A stretch of 64,000 nt of DNA from JAXMDC01 sp046349035 (GTDB lineage Bacteria > Pseudomonadota > Alphaproteobacteria > Rhizobiales > Kaistiaceae), in contig JAXMDC010000003.1 of the NCBI GenBank assembly GCA_046349035.1, forward strand, positions 558,001-622,000. Direction: 5' to 3'. Below, piece by piece: positions 36,805 to 45,203 of the stretch (within the stretch, counting starts at the first letter, position 1; every line of letters starts with the position of its first letter). A program made the position numbers and the translations under genes. The notes beneath the pieces were generated by a model, which ran no database searches, had not been told where the DNA came from, and saw only the letters and a list, made by a program, of their open reading frames with translations.

Positions 36805-37575
36805 ATGGTCGATGCAACCATAACCACGGAGCGCCTCGGCCGGGTAGTTTCGCTCGGCCTCAACCGGCCGCGCGTCAAGAACGCCCTTACCCTGGCCATG
36901 GTCGAGGAGCTGGCCCTGGCGGTCGAAGCCGCCGATCGCGACCGTGGCGTGAGTGTCGTCGTCGTCAGTGGGGTTGGCGGGACCTTCGCAGCGGGTGCCG
37001 ACGTCAAGGAAATGGCCGCACTCGCGGCCCCGGATGTCTCGGTCGACCGCTTCGCCGCGATGGATCGGATCGGGCGGGCCCGAAAGCCGATCATCGCGGC
37101 AATCGAAGGTTTTGCACTCGGGGGCGGACTCGAATTAGCGCTCGCCGCCGACTTGGTGATAGCCGGCGAGGATGCGCGGTTCGGCCTCCCCGAGGTGACG
37201 CTCGGCATCATTCCCGGCTACGGCGGCACGCAGAGGCTAATCCGCTCGGTCGGTAAGGCCCTGGCGATGGACATGATCCTCACCGGCCGCATTCTCGCTG
37301 CGGCAGAAGCCGAGCGCGCGGGCATCGTTTCGCGGCTTGCGGCCCCCGGCGGATCTCTGACGCTAGCCCTTGGCATCGCCGAAGCGGTATCGGGCTTTTC
37401 GCTGTCGGCACTCCTCCTTGCCAAGGAAGCCATCATCAGGGCCCAGGAGTTGGAACTCGGCGAGGGGTTGGCCGCAGAACGGCGGCTTTTCCGATCGGCG
37501 ATGGCCAGTTCGGATGCCAAGGAAGGCCTGACCGCCTTCCTGGAGAAACGCCAGCCGCGGTTCGGCAACCGCTAG
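36805..37575 (+). CDS. Enoyl-CoA hydratase/isomerase family protein
   Basis: A 256-residue crotonase-fold enzyme. The oxyanion-hole elements are present (AGADVKEM and the GFALGGGLELALAADL turn), and the catalytic acid pair fits the FGLPEVTLGIIPGYGG segment with Glu in both expected places. This supports hydratase activity on short or medium enoyl-CoA. The pathway cannot be told from context. GGAGAG precedes the ATG. Confidence 0.9.
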   Translation: MVDATITTERLGRVVSLGLNRPRVKNALTLAMVEELALAVEAADRDRGVSVVVVSGVGGTFAAGADVKEMAALAAPDVSVDRFAAMDRIGRARKPIIAAIEGFALGGGLELALAADLVIAGEDARFGLPEVTLGIIPGYGGTQRLIRSVGKALAMDMILTGRILAAAEAERAGIVSRLAAPGGSLTLALGIAEAVSGFSLSALLLAKEAIIRAQELELGEGLAAERRLFRSAMASSDAKEGLTAFLEKRQPRFGNR

Positions 37576-37660
37576 GTCAGGCGGTACGGCCGGCCGTAGG
37601 GGCGGACTTTTCCGGTTTGACTGGCGGTGCTGCGGCACTTATAAGCGCGGCTATATCGCT

Positions 37661-37684
37661 GGCGCTCCGCGCCGGCGTTTTTTT
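37661..37684 (+). terminator. Candidate terminator or attenuator before rpsT
   Basis: GGCGC (37661-37665) pairs with GCGCC (37669-37673) across TCC, then GGCG and seven T (37678-37684). The stem is short but the T-run is long. It lies 30 bases before the rpsT start, so it may end the hydratase transcript or control rpsT. Confidence 0.45.
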
Positions 37685-37713
37685 CATATTCTGTAACACA
37701 GTCAGGACCCTGG

Positions 37714-37980
37714 ATGGCCAACACGTCATCGGCCCGCAAGGCCACTCGCAAGATCGCCCGCCGGGCGGACGTCAATCGCAACCGGCGCGGTCGGATGCGT
37801 ACGTTCATCAAGAAGGTCGAAGAGGCCATTGCTTCGGGGGATAAGGCCGCTGCGACGGCAGCATTCCGCGCCGCCGAGCCGGAGATCATGCGCGCGGCGG
37901 GTAAGGGCGCGGTGCCGTCCAAGACGGCTTCGCGAAAGGTTTCGCGCCTGGCTGCACGGGTCAAAGCTACCGGCGCCTGA
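37714..37980 (+). CDS. rpsT: 30S ribosomal protein S20
   Basis: An 88-residue basic helical protein that binds 16S rRNA, beginning MANTSSARKATRKIARR, with RRGRMRTFIKKVEEAIA and the late NR/ASRKVSRLAARV helix. It is followed by a textbook terminator. Its place upstream of dnaA is common in alphaproteobacteria. Confidence 0.96.
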   Translation: MANTSSARKATRKIARRADVNRNRRGRMRTFIKKVEEAIASGDKAAATAAFRAAEPEIMRAAGKGAVPSKTASRKVSRLAARVKATGA

Positions 37981-38013
37981 CCTCCAGGCGCGTTCAACCC
38001 AGTCGATCCAAGA

Positions 38014-38039
38014 GCCCGGCCAAGATGCCGGGCTTTTTT
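38014..38039 (+). terminator. Rho-independent terminator of rpsT
   Basis: GCCCGGC (38014-38020) and GCCGGGC (38027-38033) pair perfectly across a six-base loop, followed by six T. Confidence 0.9.
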
Positions 38040-38668
38040 GTTCGCACCCGCCTCGGAGAAAGCAGCGCGCGCGTCGTCGAAGCCCGAGGTCGATGGGGCC
38101 GCTTTCATGCATTCCGCCTTCGCAGATTTTGTTTCGTATCTCCAAGGCTCTAGGCGGATGTTGACGGTCGTGTGACGAGTTCGGAGCCGCCGTTTGCGTG
38201 ACGCGGGCAAGCGGAGTCTCAATCTTGGCCGGGTGGTGTTTTTTTGCCACAGAGCGCTTCGACCGCCCCCGAATCATTTGACTCGCAACGGTTTACGATC
38301 CGGGGCGTTCGTCTCCCCGACAGCGTTTGCGGCCGCTGCGAGCCGAGGCATTAAGGATTTCTTAAGGGTTGCTCTTGCGAGGGAAAGCGCCCGTGGCTAC
38401 GGTGAATTCACACCGAGCGGCGACTAAGAGTTCGGCAAAGTGTTCAGCAACAAGTGAGGAGTTGCGGATCGAACGCTTCTAATGTTCTTGAATGCGGTCA
38501 AGGTTAGAAGTCTAGATCAAATGCGGTGATTACTTGCCGATGGCTCGCCTATGCGGCGCCATTGCGTTGCGTAAATGTGTCCCCTTCGGGGAACGGTGAA
38601 TCCAGACGTATTGCGATCAGTAGTCCAGCGGCGCGCGCGTTGAGCGTGGCGAGCAGCGGGGGGCGTTT
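38040..38668 (+). other. 629-base non-coding region upstream of the rhodanese-dnaA genes
   Basis: No convincing gene is present. The stretch holds a CtrA-like TTAA-N7-TTAA element, a 10-base palindrome GTGAATTCAC (38402-38411), and a T-rich run (TGTTTTTTTGCCACA, about 38237). It is more AT-rich in places than its neighbours. I find no exact TTATCCACA DnaA box, so an origin here is only a possibility; dnaA promoter functions are more likely. Confidence 0.5.
38351..38365 (+). promoter_or_regulatory. CtrA-like binding site TTAA-N7-TTAA
   Basis: TTAA, seven bases (GGATTTC), TTAA, then G. The CtrA consensus is TTAA-N7-TTAAC, so only the final base differs. It lies about 300 bases before the rhodanese start and 850 before dnaA. 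CtrA control of replication genes is known in alphaproteobacteria such as Caulobacter. Confidence 0.4.
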
Positions 38669-39115
38669 GTGTCAGGCAATCCGCGTGCGTCCTATGCCGG
38701 GGATATTTCGGCGACGGAGGCTTGGAGGATCCTGAGAGAGTCGCTTCAAGCGACACTGATTGACGTCAGGACGCAGGCCGAGTGGGCCTATGTCGGGGTT
38801 CCGCTCCTGGAAGGGGCCGGCAAGTCGCCGGTGTTCATCGAGTGGCAGAGTTATCCGTCGATGGCGATTGCGGGCGGCTTTGTCGCCCAACTCCTCGACG
38901 AACTCGCCAAACGCGGTGTCGCCAAAAGTGCGCCGCTACTGTTCATCTGCCGGTCCGGTTCGCGGAGCCGGTCGGCGGCGATAGCCCTCGCGGCAGAGGG
39001 GTACTCGCAGTGCTTCAATGTGGAAGGAGGTTTTGAGGGACCGCGTAACGAGGAGGGCCACCGAGGCGAAACCGAAGGCTGGAAGGCCGAGGGGTTGCCG
39101 TGGGTGCAGTCATGA
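38669..39115 (+). CDS. Rhodanese-like domain protein
   Basis: A single-domain rhodanese (sulfurtransferase fold) of 148 residues. It has ATLIDVRTQAEW and the active-site loop ICRSGSRSRSAA with Cys94. The GFEGPRNEEGHRG and GWKAEGLPW ending is typical of bacterial single-domain members. The start is a GTG after GGGG. It lies directly upstream of dnaA; the sulfur donor and acceptor are unknown. Confidence 0.9.
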   Translation: MSGNPRASYAGDISATEAWRILRESLQATLIDVRTQAEWAYVGVPLLEGAGKSPVFIEWQSYPSMAIAGGFVAQLLDELAKRGVAKSAPLLFICRSGSRSRSAAIALAAEGYSQCFNVEGGFEGPRNEEGHRGETEGWKAEGLPWVQS

Positions 39116-39200
39116 CGATCGCAGCGACGGAAAAAACCGCCGGAGTGGGCGTCGTGACCTACGGGTTTGGAAAAGAAGCAGCAGGACTTGAGAGGCGGCG

Positions 39201-40754
39201 GTGCGGAAGGATCACTCTAACGGTGGTGCAGTCATCGTTGTTGCCCGTGGAGCCACGACGGGCAATGGCGGGGACAAGGGACTAGTCGGCGGACCGAACG
39301 AGGCAGGTGCGGAGGGTAATCGTCAGGCAGGCGGCGACAGCTGGGATCGTGTCCGCCAGAGGCTAAGGGCGGAACTCGGTGAAGATGTCTACTCGAGCTG
39401 GTTCGGCCGGGTGGACTTCGAAAGCGAAGATCCCCTGACGGTTCACCTTTCCGTTCCCACTCGTTTCTTGAAGTCCTGGATCCAGGGGCACTACCGTGAT
39501 CGGCTGCTCGCTCTGTGGGCGGCCGAGAAGCCGGGCGTCAAGCGCATCGAACTTTCGGTGCGCGGGGCGGTGCGTGGCAAACCGGCGCTGAAGGCGGAGC
39601 CGGAGGCGGTGACAACAGCGGTCGCCGCCCCGGCCCGCCCGGCGCCCCCGATGCCGCCAATGCCGGCCGCGCCGGCTCGGCGCCCAGCGGTCGAAAGCGG
39701 CCAATATGGCGGCTCGCCGGTGGACCCGCGCTGCACATTCGCGACTTTCTGCCAGGGCAACGCCAACCGCTTCGCCTACCAGGCGGCGCGCGCGGTGGCG
39801 GAGTCCGACCCCAACCTGCCGACACGCTACAATCCGCTGTTTATCCACGCCGGTGTCGGCCGGGGTAAGACCCACCTCTTGCAGGCGACCGCAACGGCGG
39901 CACGCGAGGCCGATCCCTCGCGCAAGGTGCTCTATCTCACCGCCGAGTTCTTCATGCTTCGCTTTGTTGCGTCGCTGAAGAACCAGTCGGCGATTACCTT
40001 CAAAGAGAGCCTCAGAGAGATCGACCTCCTCCTGATCGACGACATGCAGTTCCTGCAGGGCAAGTCGGTGCAGCAGGAATTCTGTCACATGCTCAACGTG
40101 CTGATCGACGGCGCGCGGCAGGTCATCGTGGCGGCGGATCGCCCCCCGGCCGAACTTGAGACGCTGGACGAGCGCGTTCGCTCGCGGCTTGGCGGCGGTG
40201 TCGCCTTCGAGATCGGCGCCCCCGATCTCGAGCTCCGGCGGCAGATTGTCTTCAGCCGCTTCCAGTCCGCCCGCCAGAACAATCCGGGCCTCGATATCCC
40301 TGAGGCGGTGCTGCAGTATGTGGCGCAGGCAGTAGCGACCAATGGTCGCGACCTCGAGGGCGCACTCAACCGCCTCGTCGCGCAATGGCAATTCACCAAC
40401 CAACCGGTCACGCTCGGTTCGGCGGAGATCGCCCTTCGCGACCTCATCGCCACGCACGAGCCGCGGCGCGTGCGCATCGAGGATATCCAGAAGGTAGTCG
40501 CTCGGCACTACAACGTGTCGAAGGCCGATCTTCTTTCCTCGCGGCGGACGAGGACCATCGTGCGGCCACGGCAGATCGCCATGTACCTCGCGAAAATGCT
40601 GACGCCGCGCTCCCTGCCGGAGATCGGCCGCCGGTTCGGTGGTCGCGACCACACCACCGTGCTGCACGCCGTCCGCAAGGTCGAAGAGCTCATGTCGGGC
40701 GATCGGGTCCTCGCGGATGAGGTCGAACTGCTGAAGCGGATGATCGACGAATAG
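39201..40754 (+). CDS. dnaA: Chromosomal replication initiator protein
   Basis: The AAA+ initiator that melts oriC. The 517-residue protein has domain I (WDRVRQRLRAELGEDVYSSWF), a long Pro/Ala-rich linker (about residues 125-175), and the AAA+ domain with Walker A GVGRGKTH (about 218-225) and Walker B LLLIDDMQFLQGK. The DNA-binding domain IV has GGRDHTTVLHAVRKVEEL. The GTG at 39201 is the only start I can support; it adds about 45 residues of Gly-rich leader before domain I, so the true start may be another codon. Confidence 0.96.
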   Translation: MRKDHSNGGAVIVVARGATTGNGGDKGLVGGPNEAGAEGNRQAGGDSWDRVRQRLRAELGEDVYSSWFGRVDFESEDPLTVHLSVPTRFLKSWIQGHYRDRLLALWAAEKPGVKRIELSVRGAVRGKPALKAEPEAVTTAVAAPARPAPPMPPMPAAPARRPAVESGQYGGSPVDPRCTFATFCQGNANRFAYQAARAVAESDPNLPTRYNPLFIHAGVGRGKTHLLQATATAAREADPSRKVLYLTAEFFMLRFVASLKNQSAITFKESLREIDLLLIDDMQFLQGKSVQQEFCHMLNVLIDGARQVIVAADRPPAELETLDERVRSRLGGGVAFEIGAPDLELRRQIVFSRFQSARQNNPGLDIPEAVLQYVAQAVATNGRDLEGALNRLVAQWQFTNQPVTLGSAEIALRDLIATHEPRRVRIEDIQKVVARHYNVSKADLLSSRRTRTIVRPRQIAMYLAKMLTPRSLPEIGRRFGGRDHTTVLHAVRKVEELMSGDRVLADEVELLKRMIDE

Positions 40755-40960
40755 CCGCACGCACCTCCCGCGTGCCGGTTGGGGTAGCAGCGGTCGCCAC
40801 ATTGCGGCGACCGCGCCCCCTCTTGGCCTCGCCGATAGTGGGCAAGTAGCCCTATGCCCTTGCCTTCGGGCCGCTTTCCCGCCAATTTTCTCGCCCCCGT
40901 CGGCGCTTGCCGACCAGCCCAACACGTCGGTCCCTTTGCCACCGGCAGCAGGTGAGAGCG

Positions 40961-42091
40961 ATGCGCGTCACTCTTGAGAGATCCCACCTCCTGCGGGCTC
41001 TCAACCACGCGCATCGCGTCGTTGAGCGCCGCAACACCATCCCTATCCTCGCCAATGTTCTCCTGAACGCAGACGGCGGCGCTCTCAGCCTCAAAGCCAC
41101 CGACCTGGACCTGGAAGCTTCGGAAAGCGTCGCCGCCGACGTCAACCAGGGCGGCACGACGACGGTGCCGGCGCATCTCCTTTACGACATCGTCCGCAAG
41201 CTGCCGGAGGGCGGAGAAGTGTCGCTTGCCACGACACCGGAAGGCAACTCGATGACCGTCGCGTCGGGCCGCAGCCGCTTCACGCTTCAGGTCCTGCCGG
41301 CATCCGATTTCCCCGACTTGCAGGCCGGCACGTTTCCGATCCGCTTCACTCTGCCGGCCGGCTCGCTCAAAGGGCTGATCGATCGCACTCAGTTCGCGAT
41401 CTCGACCGAGGAGACGCGCTACTACCTCAACGGCATCTATTTGCACACGACGACACTCTCGGGCGCGAACGGCGGACGGCGCGTGTTGAGGGCGGTTGCC
41501 ACGGACGGACACCGCCTCGCGCAAGCGCAGATCGACCTGCCGGCGGGAGCCGAGGCGATGCCCGGGGTGATCGTGCCGCGAAAGACCGTCGGGGAGATCG
41601 AGAAGTTACTGGATGCCAGCGGCGACGACGTGACGATCGAACTGTCAGACACCCGCATTCGAGTCACAATCGGCGCGGTCATTCTCACGTCGAAGCTGAT
41701 CGACGGCACGTTCCCCGACTACCAGCGGGTTATTCCACAGGGGAACGACAAGGTCCTTAAGGTCGATCGGCAAGAATTTGCCGGCGCGGTCGACCGCGTT
41801 TCGACCATTTCCAGCGAGCGCGGCCGCGCGGTAAAGTTGGCGCTTGCCGACGGCCGGTTGACGCTGTCGGTCACCAATCCGGATTCGGGAAGCGCGGTCG
41901 AGGAGCTCGGAGTCGACTTTGCGGCGCCGCCAGTCGAGATCGGGTTCAATTCGCGCTACCTGCTCGACATCAACGGCCAATTGCACAGCGGAACTACGGT
42001 GTTCCGCCTCGCGGATCCGGGCTCGCCTACGCTGATCCAGGACGAAGGGGAGAGCGACGCCCTCTACGTGCTGATGCCGATGCGCGTTTGA
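40961..42091 (+). CDS. dnaN: DNA polymerase III beta sliding clamp
   Basis: The ring-shaped processivity factor of DNA polymerase III. The 376 residues form three similar domains, beginning MRVTLERSHLLRALNHAHRVVERRNTIPILANV (shown in part). A central TDGHRLA motif and the C-terminal LMPMRV tail complete it. It lies 206 bases after dnaA with no terminator visible. Confidence 0.97.
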   Translation: MRVTLERSHLLRALNHAHRVVERRNTIPILANVLLNADGGALSLKATDLDLEASESVAADVNQGGTTTVPAHLLYDIVRKLPEGGEVSLATTPEGNSMTVASGRSRFTLQVLPASDFPDLQAGTFPIRFTLPAGSLKGLIDRTQFAISTEETRYYLNGIYLHTTTLSGANGGRRVLRAVATDGHRLAQAQIDLPAGAEAMPGVIVPRKTVGEIEKLLDASGDDVTIELSDTRIRVTIGAVILTSKLIDGTFPDYQRVIPQGNDKVLKVDRQEFAGAVDRVSTISSERGRAVKLALADGRLTLSVTNPDSGSAVEELGVDFAAPPVEIGFNSRYLLDINGQLHSGTTVFRLADPGSPTLIQDEGESDALYVLMPMRV

Positions 42092-42119
42092 ACGGCGTCT
42101 ACTAAGAACTGTGGTCGTG

Positions 42120-42147
42120 AAAAAGGGGCTGCTCGTCGAGCAGCCCC
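42120..42147 (-). terminator. Rho-independent terminator on the minus strand between dnaN and recF
   Basis: GGGGCTGCTC (42125-42134) pairs with GAGCAGCCCC (42138-42147) across three bases, flanked by AA/TT pairs. On the minus strand five T follow (42120-42124). On the plus strand only TT follows, so the terminator mainly serves the leftward transcript. Confidence 0.75.
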
Positions 42148-42192
42148 TTCAACATTGTCGGTCCGCTCAAAGCGGCTCCGCCAGAGCCCTCG

Positions 42193-42264
42193 CTAAGCCA
42201 GAGCGGCGGAGGCGAGAATCCAGGTCGGTACTCCGCGCGTGAGCGGCGTCGAACAATGAGACAC
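42193..42264 (-). CDS. Possible 23-residue peptide with an exceptional ribosome-binding site
   Basis: Read on the minus strand, a GTG at 42264 opens a 24-codon frame (stop at 42193) whose product begins SHCSTPLTRGVPTWILA after the initiator. Seven bases before the GTG lies GGAGG inside a stretch of about 15 bases fully complementary to the 3' tail of 16S rRNA. A terminator lies 46 bases past the stop. I do not recognise the peptide with certainty. It might be a small protein, a leader peptide, or an RNA whose job is to bind ribosomes. Confidence 0.5.
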   Translation of the reverse strand: MSHCSTPLTRGVPTWILASAALA

Positions 42265-42265
42265 T

Positions 42266-42280
42266 GGATCACCTCCTTTC
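42266..42280 (-). promoter_or_regulatory. Extended Shine-Dalgarno sequence
   Basis: The minus strand reads GAAAGGAGGTGATCC. The plus strand is therefore identical to the canonical 16S rRNA 3' end GGATCACCTCCTTTC. Natural genes rarely have more than five to eight complementary bases. Confidence 0.6.
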
Positions 42281-42406
42281 GAATCGTTGGTCGGACCTTC
42301 AATATGGGCAAGAGGCAGGAGGGGCGCAAGGCGCGCGCCGGTGGCGTCCGGGTGGCGCTGCCGACGAGCGGCCCTGCGAAGCTCGCGTGGAAGGAGGGGT
42401 GACACC

Positions 42407-43615
42407 ATGCTACTGAGCCACGCCGCACCGTCGACCCCGCCGGCGGGTGGCTCGTCGCGCGCCAAGCCGCCGGCCCGCACGTCGGTGTCGAGCCTTAAGC
42501 TCAACAACTTCCGCAATTACGAAACGCTGAGCCTCACGCTCGACGCCCGTCCGGTGGTCATCCTCGGCGCCAACGGTGCGGGCAAGACCAATTTGCTGGA
42601 AGCTGTCTCATTCCTGTCGCCGGGGCGCGGCTTCCGCAGGGCCTCGCTCGACAGCGTGGCGCGCCGAGGTTCCGACGCGGCTTGGGCGATTGCCGCTACG
42701 ATCCAAACCAGGGATGGCGAGATCGCGCTTGGCACCGGGCTGGCTGCAGACACGGATGGCGAACGGTCGCGAGCGATCCGGATCAACCACGCCCCCGCCA
42801 AATCGAGCGAGTCGCTTCTGGAATGCCTTCGTGTGGTCTGGCTGACGCCCGCAGCCGATGGACTGTTCACCGGGCCCGCCTCCGACCGCCGGCGCTTTCT
42901 CGACCGGCTGACGCTTGCCATCGACCGCGGCCACGGTGGCCGCGTCGCCTCCTTCGAGCGCGCCATGCGGGGCCGCAATAGACTGCTCGATCAGGGCGGC
43001 GGCGATCGCATCTGGCTCGACGCCATCGAGGCGCAGATGGCCGAACTTGGCGTTGCCATTGCCGCGGCGCGCCGCGAGTGCGTCGCCCTACTGACTGCGT
43101 CGGTGGAGGCGGCAGGACCGCGCGGTCGTTCGTTCCCGCAGGCCATCCTCAGCCTCGAAGGAAGCCTCGAGGCGGCGATTGGCGCGGGTGCGGCGAGCGA
43201 GGCTGAGGACGGCTACCGCGCGGACCTTGCGAGGGGGCGGTCGAACGACCGGGCGGCGGGACGCACGCTCGTCGGGCCTCATCTCACCGACCTCTCAGTG
43301 ACTCACGCAGGCAAGGCCATGGTTGCCGCGTCTTGCTCCACCGGGGAGCAGAAGGCCCTTCTGATCGGCATCACGCTCGCTCACGCCGATCTCGTGGCCG
43401 GTCTGACTGGCGAGACGCCACTGGTGCTGCTGGACGAGATCGCGGCACACCTCGATGAAGAGCGCCGCGCCGCGCTCTTTGCGTTCATCGAGGAATCGAA
43501 CTGCCAGGCGTGGATGACCGGCACCGACGCCTTCGCCTTTGCTCCGCTGGCCGAGCGTGCGCAGTGCCTGCGCATCGCCGACGGCCGCGCCGAGCGGCGG
43601 GAGCGCGTTGCTTAG
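42407..43615 (+). CDS. recF: DNA replication and repair protein RecF
   Basis: A SMC-like ATPase that helps load RecA at gaps. From the ATG at 42407 it has 402 residues, with Walker A LGANGAGKTNLLEA, signature STGEQKALLIGI, and Walker B LVLLDEIAAHLD. This start has AAGGAGGGG upstream; the frame extends 40 codons further 5' but with atypical Arg-rich sequence and no site. The ~30 residues before SSLKLNNFRNYE are extra compared with many RecF. The stop overlaps that of the convergent dctQ. Confidence 0.94.
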   Translation: MLLSHAAPSTPPAGGSSRAKPPARTSVSSLKLNNFRNYETLSLTLDARPVVILGANGAGKTNLLEAVSFLSPGRGFRRASLDSVARRGSDAAWAIAATIQTRDGEIALGTGLAADTDGERSRAIRINHAPAKSSESLLECLRVVWLTPAADGLFTGPASDRRRFLDRLTLAIDRGHGGRVASFERAMRGRNRLLDQGGGDRIWLDAIEAQMAELGVAIAAARRECVALLTASVEAAGPRGRSFPQAILSLEGSLEAAIGAGAASEAEDGYRADLARGRSNDRAAGRTLVGPHLTDLSVTHAGKAMVAASCSTGEQKALLIGITLAHADLVAGLTGETPLVLLDEIAAHLDEERRAALFAFIEESNCQAWMTGTDAFAFAPLAERAQCLRIADGRAERRERVA

Positions 43616-44196
43616 GGGTGGGGCGGCACCGCGGCCTGCGAGAAGAGGGCGTGTTGCGGCGGCCGCGGGCCCCGCGACGTTGCGCTGATGACGCGGATCA
43701 CCAAGAGGATGCGGAACGCGGTAGCAGCCAACACCAAAAAGGCCATGACCGGCAGGGCCGCCGCGACGAAGCCCATGTTGATCTGGAGCGCTTCGGAGAG
43801 TCGGCCGAGATTGCGCGCCATGAAGCTTCGGCCCGGATCCATGTTCGGTCCGAACAAGGATGCCAAGAACAGTGTTGCGGAGAAAACGGCGGCCGGCACC
43901 AGCGCCAGCAGTTCCCCAGCCGTGCGCAGGGGGCCGCGAAACACCATGCCCGGCTCGATCAGGCTCGGATCGAAGCCACGCCGGAATGCGGCAACCGCGC
44001 CGAGCGAACCGCCCCAGATCATGGCGTAGCGGGCCAGTTCCTGCGTCCAGGAAGGCGGACTGGCGAAGGCGTATCGGGCAACAACCTGGAACAACACGGC
44101 CAAGACCATGACCGCGACCAACGCGGCCGCGATCCGTTCGATGCCTAGGAAGAGACGACGGCCGGGTTCGTTGGCCCGGCCTCGGTCGTCGGTCAT
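43612..44196 (-). CDS. dctQ: TRAP transporter small permease (DctQ type)
   Basis: A 194-residue four-helix membrane protein of TRAP transporters. It has the family start (ERIAAALVAVMVLAVLFQVVARYAF), the SWTQELARYAMIWGGSLGA motif, and two more helices. It is the last gene of the minus-strand operon, overlapping dctP by four bases. The name denotes the family, not a dicarboxylate substrate. Confidence 0.87.
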   Translation of the reverse strand: MTDDRGRANEPGRRLFLGIERIAAALVAVMVLAVLFQVVARYAFASPPSWTQELARYAMIWGGSLGAVAAFRRGFDPSLIEPGMVFRGPLRTAGELLALVPAAVFSATLFLASLFGPNMDPGRSFMARNLGRLSEALQINMGFVAAALPVMAFLVLAATAFRILLVIRVISATSRGPRPPQHALFSQAAVPPHP

Positions 44197-45173
44197 TCGC
44201 GCGCCTTATCAGCGGCGGCGGTGAATGCCGCAACGGCCTCCGGCGGCATCAGCAAAGCCCAAGCCTTCTTGGAGAGGTCGACAAACTGCTGGCGTCCCTC
44301 CGGCGATAGCTTGCCGACCTTCACGCCCTTGGCGGAAAGCGTCTTTAGCTCCTCGGCGGCGACGCGCAGCGTCCAATCACGATTGGCGGCAGTGGCGAAG
44401 GCGACGGCCTCGTCAACGGCTGCGCGGGTCTTGGCATCAAGCCCCGAGTACCAGTCGCGGGACATCAGTGCAGTGCGAATCCCCTGCCCCGCACCGGCAT
44501 CGGTGTAGAACTTTAGGAGGTCAGTGTGTTGGTAGGCGATCGCCACGGCCGCGGGGTTGGCGTAGCCGTCGACGACACCGGTCTGCAGGCTGGTTGCCAC
44601 CTCGGCGATGTCGACGACAACGCCCTGCGCTCCCCAGATCTGGAAGAGCGCGAGTTGCGTCTTGTCGATCGCCCTCAAGCGGAGGCCGGCGAGGTCCGCC
44701 GGTTTCTCAACGGGACGACGGTTGTTGAAGATGCCGATGGCGCCGCCGACGCCAAGGATAGCGCCGAGCTTCAAGTGCTGCGAGCCGATGCCTTTGTCGA
44801 TGCGAGCCGAGATGTCGGTGCCGTCGATCACTCGGAACATATGCTGCAGGCTGTCAAACATATAAGGCGCGAGGAAGCCGAGGATCAGCGGCTCGGCCTG
44901 ACGGATCACAGCGAAGTTGGTCACGCCGACTTCGAGGAGCCCCTGGCTCAGCTGATCCGCCACAGACTGGTCGTTGCCCAGCGCTCCGCCGACAACGATT
45001 TCGCTATCGAGGCCGCGCTCCTTCAGCTTGGCCTTGAAGGCGCTCGCCCATTGCCAGTCGCTGCACGAGTCTACAGCTTGGCAGCCGATCGAGACGCGAA
45101 GTGCCGCTGCCTCTGCCGGCACCGCCAGCACCAGCGCGACCAGAGCCGGGACAACAAACTTCAGGCTACGCAT
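44193..45173 (-). CDS. dctP: TRAP transporter substrate-binding protein (DctP type)
   Basis: A periplasmic binding protein of 326 residues. It has a signal peptide (LKFVVPALVALVLAVPAEAAA) and the family segments GGALGNDQSVADQLSQG, LRLRAIDKTQLALFQIWGA (shown in part), and TSLQTGVVDGYANP. TRAP binding proteins capture organic acids and use the sodium gradient through DctQM. A strong GGGAGGAA site precedes the ATG at 45173. The ligand cannot be assigned from sequence. Confidence 0.9.
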   Translation of the reverse strand: MRSLKFVVPALVALVLAVPAEAAALRVSIGCQAVDSCSDWQWASAFKAKLKERGLDSEIVVGGALGNDQSVADQLSQGLLEVGVTNFAVIRQAEPLILGFLAPYMFDSLQHMFRVIDGTDISARIDKGIGSQHLKLGAILGVGGAIGIFNNRRPVEKPADLAGLRLRAIDKTQLALFQIWGAQGVVVDIAEVATSLQTGVVDGYANPAAVAIAYQHTDLLKFYTDAGAGQGIRTALMSRDWYSGLDAKTRAAVDEAVAFATAANRDWTLRVAAEELKTLSAKGVKVGKLSPEGRQQFVDLSKKAWALLMPPEAVAAFTAAADKARE

Positions 45174-45184
45174 GACTTCCTCCC

Positions 45185-45203
45185 AGGCTCCTTCCTGGAG
45201 CCT
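45185..45203 (-). other. Hairpin at the dctM-dctP junction
   Basis: AGGCTCC (45185-45191) and GGAGCCT (45197-45203) pair perfectly across five bases. It spans the dctM stop and ends next to the dctP ribosome-binding site, without a T-run. It may stabilise the downstream message or affect its translation. Confidence 0.4.

Noticed and set aside
38040..38668. Definite oriC
   Set aside because: I could not find exact DnaA boxes or an obvious cluster of near matches. Gene context alone is not enough in alphaproteobacteria, where the origin is often away from dnaA.
42266..42280. Match to the 3' end of 16S rRNA, considered as an rRNA fragment
   Set aside because: Only about 15 bases match, and no other 16S sequence surrounds them. 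The match is better explained as a Shine-Dalgarno sequence on the minus strand.
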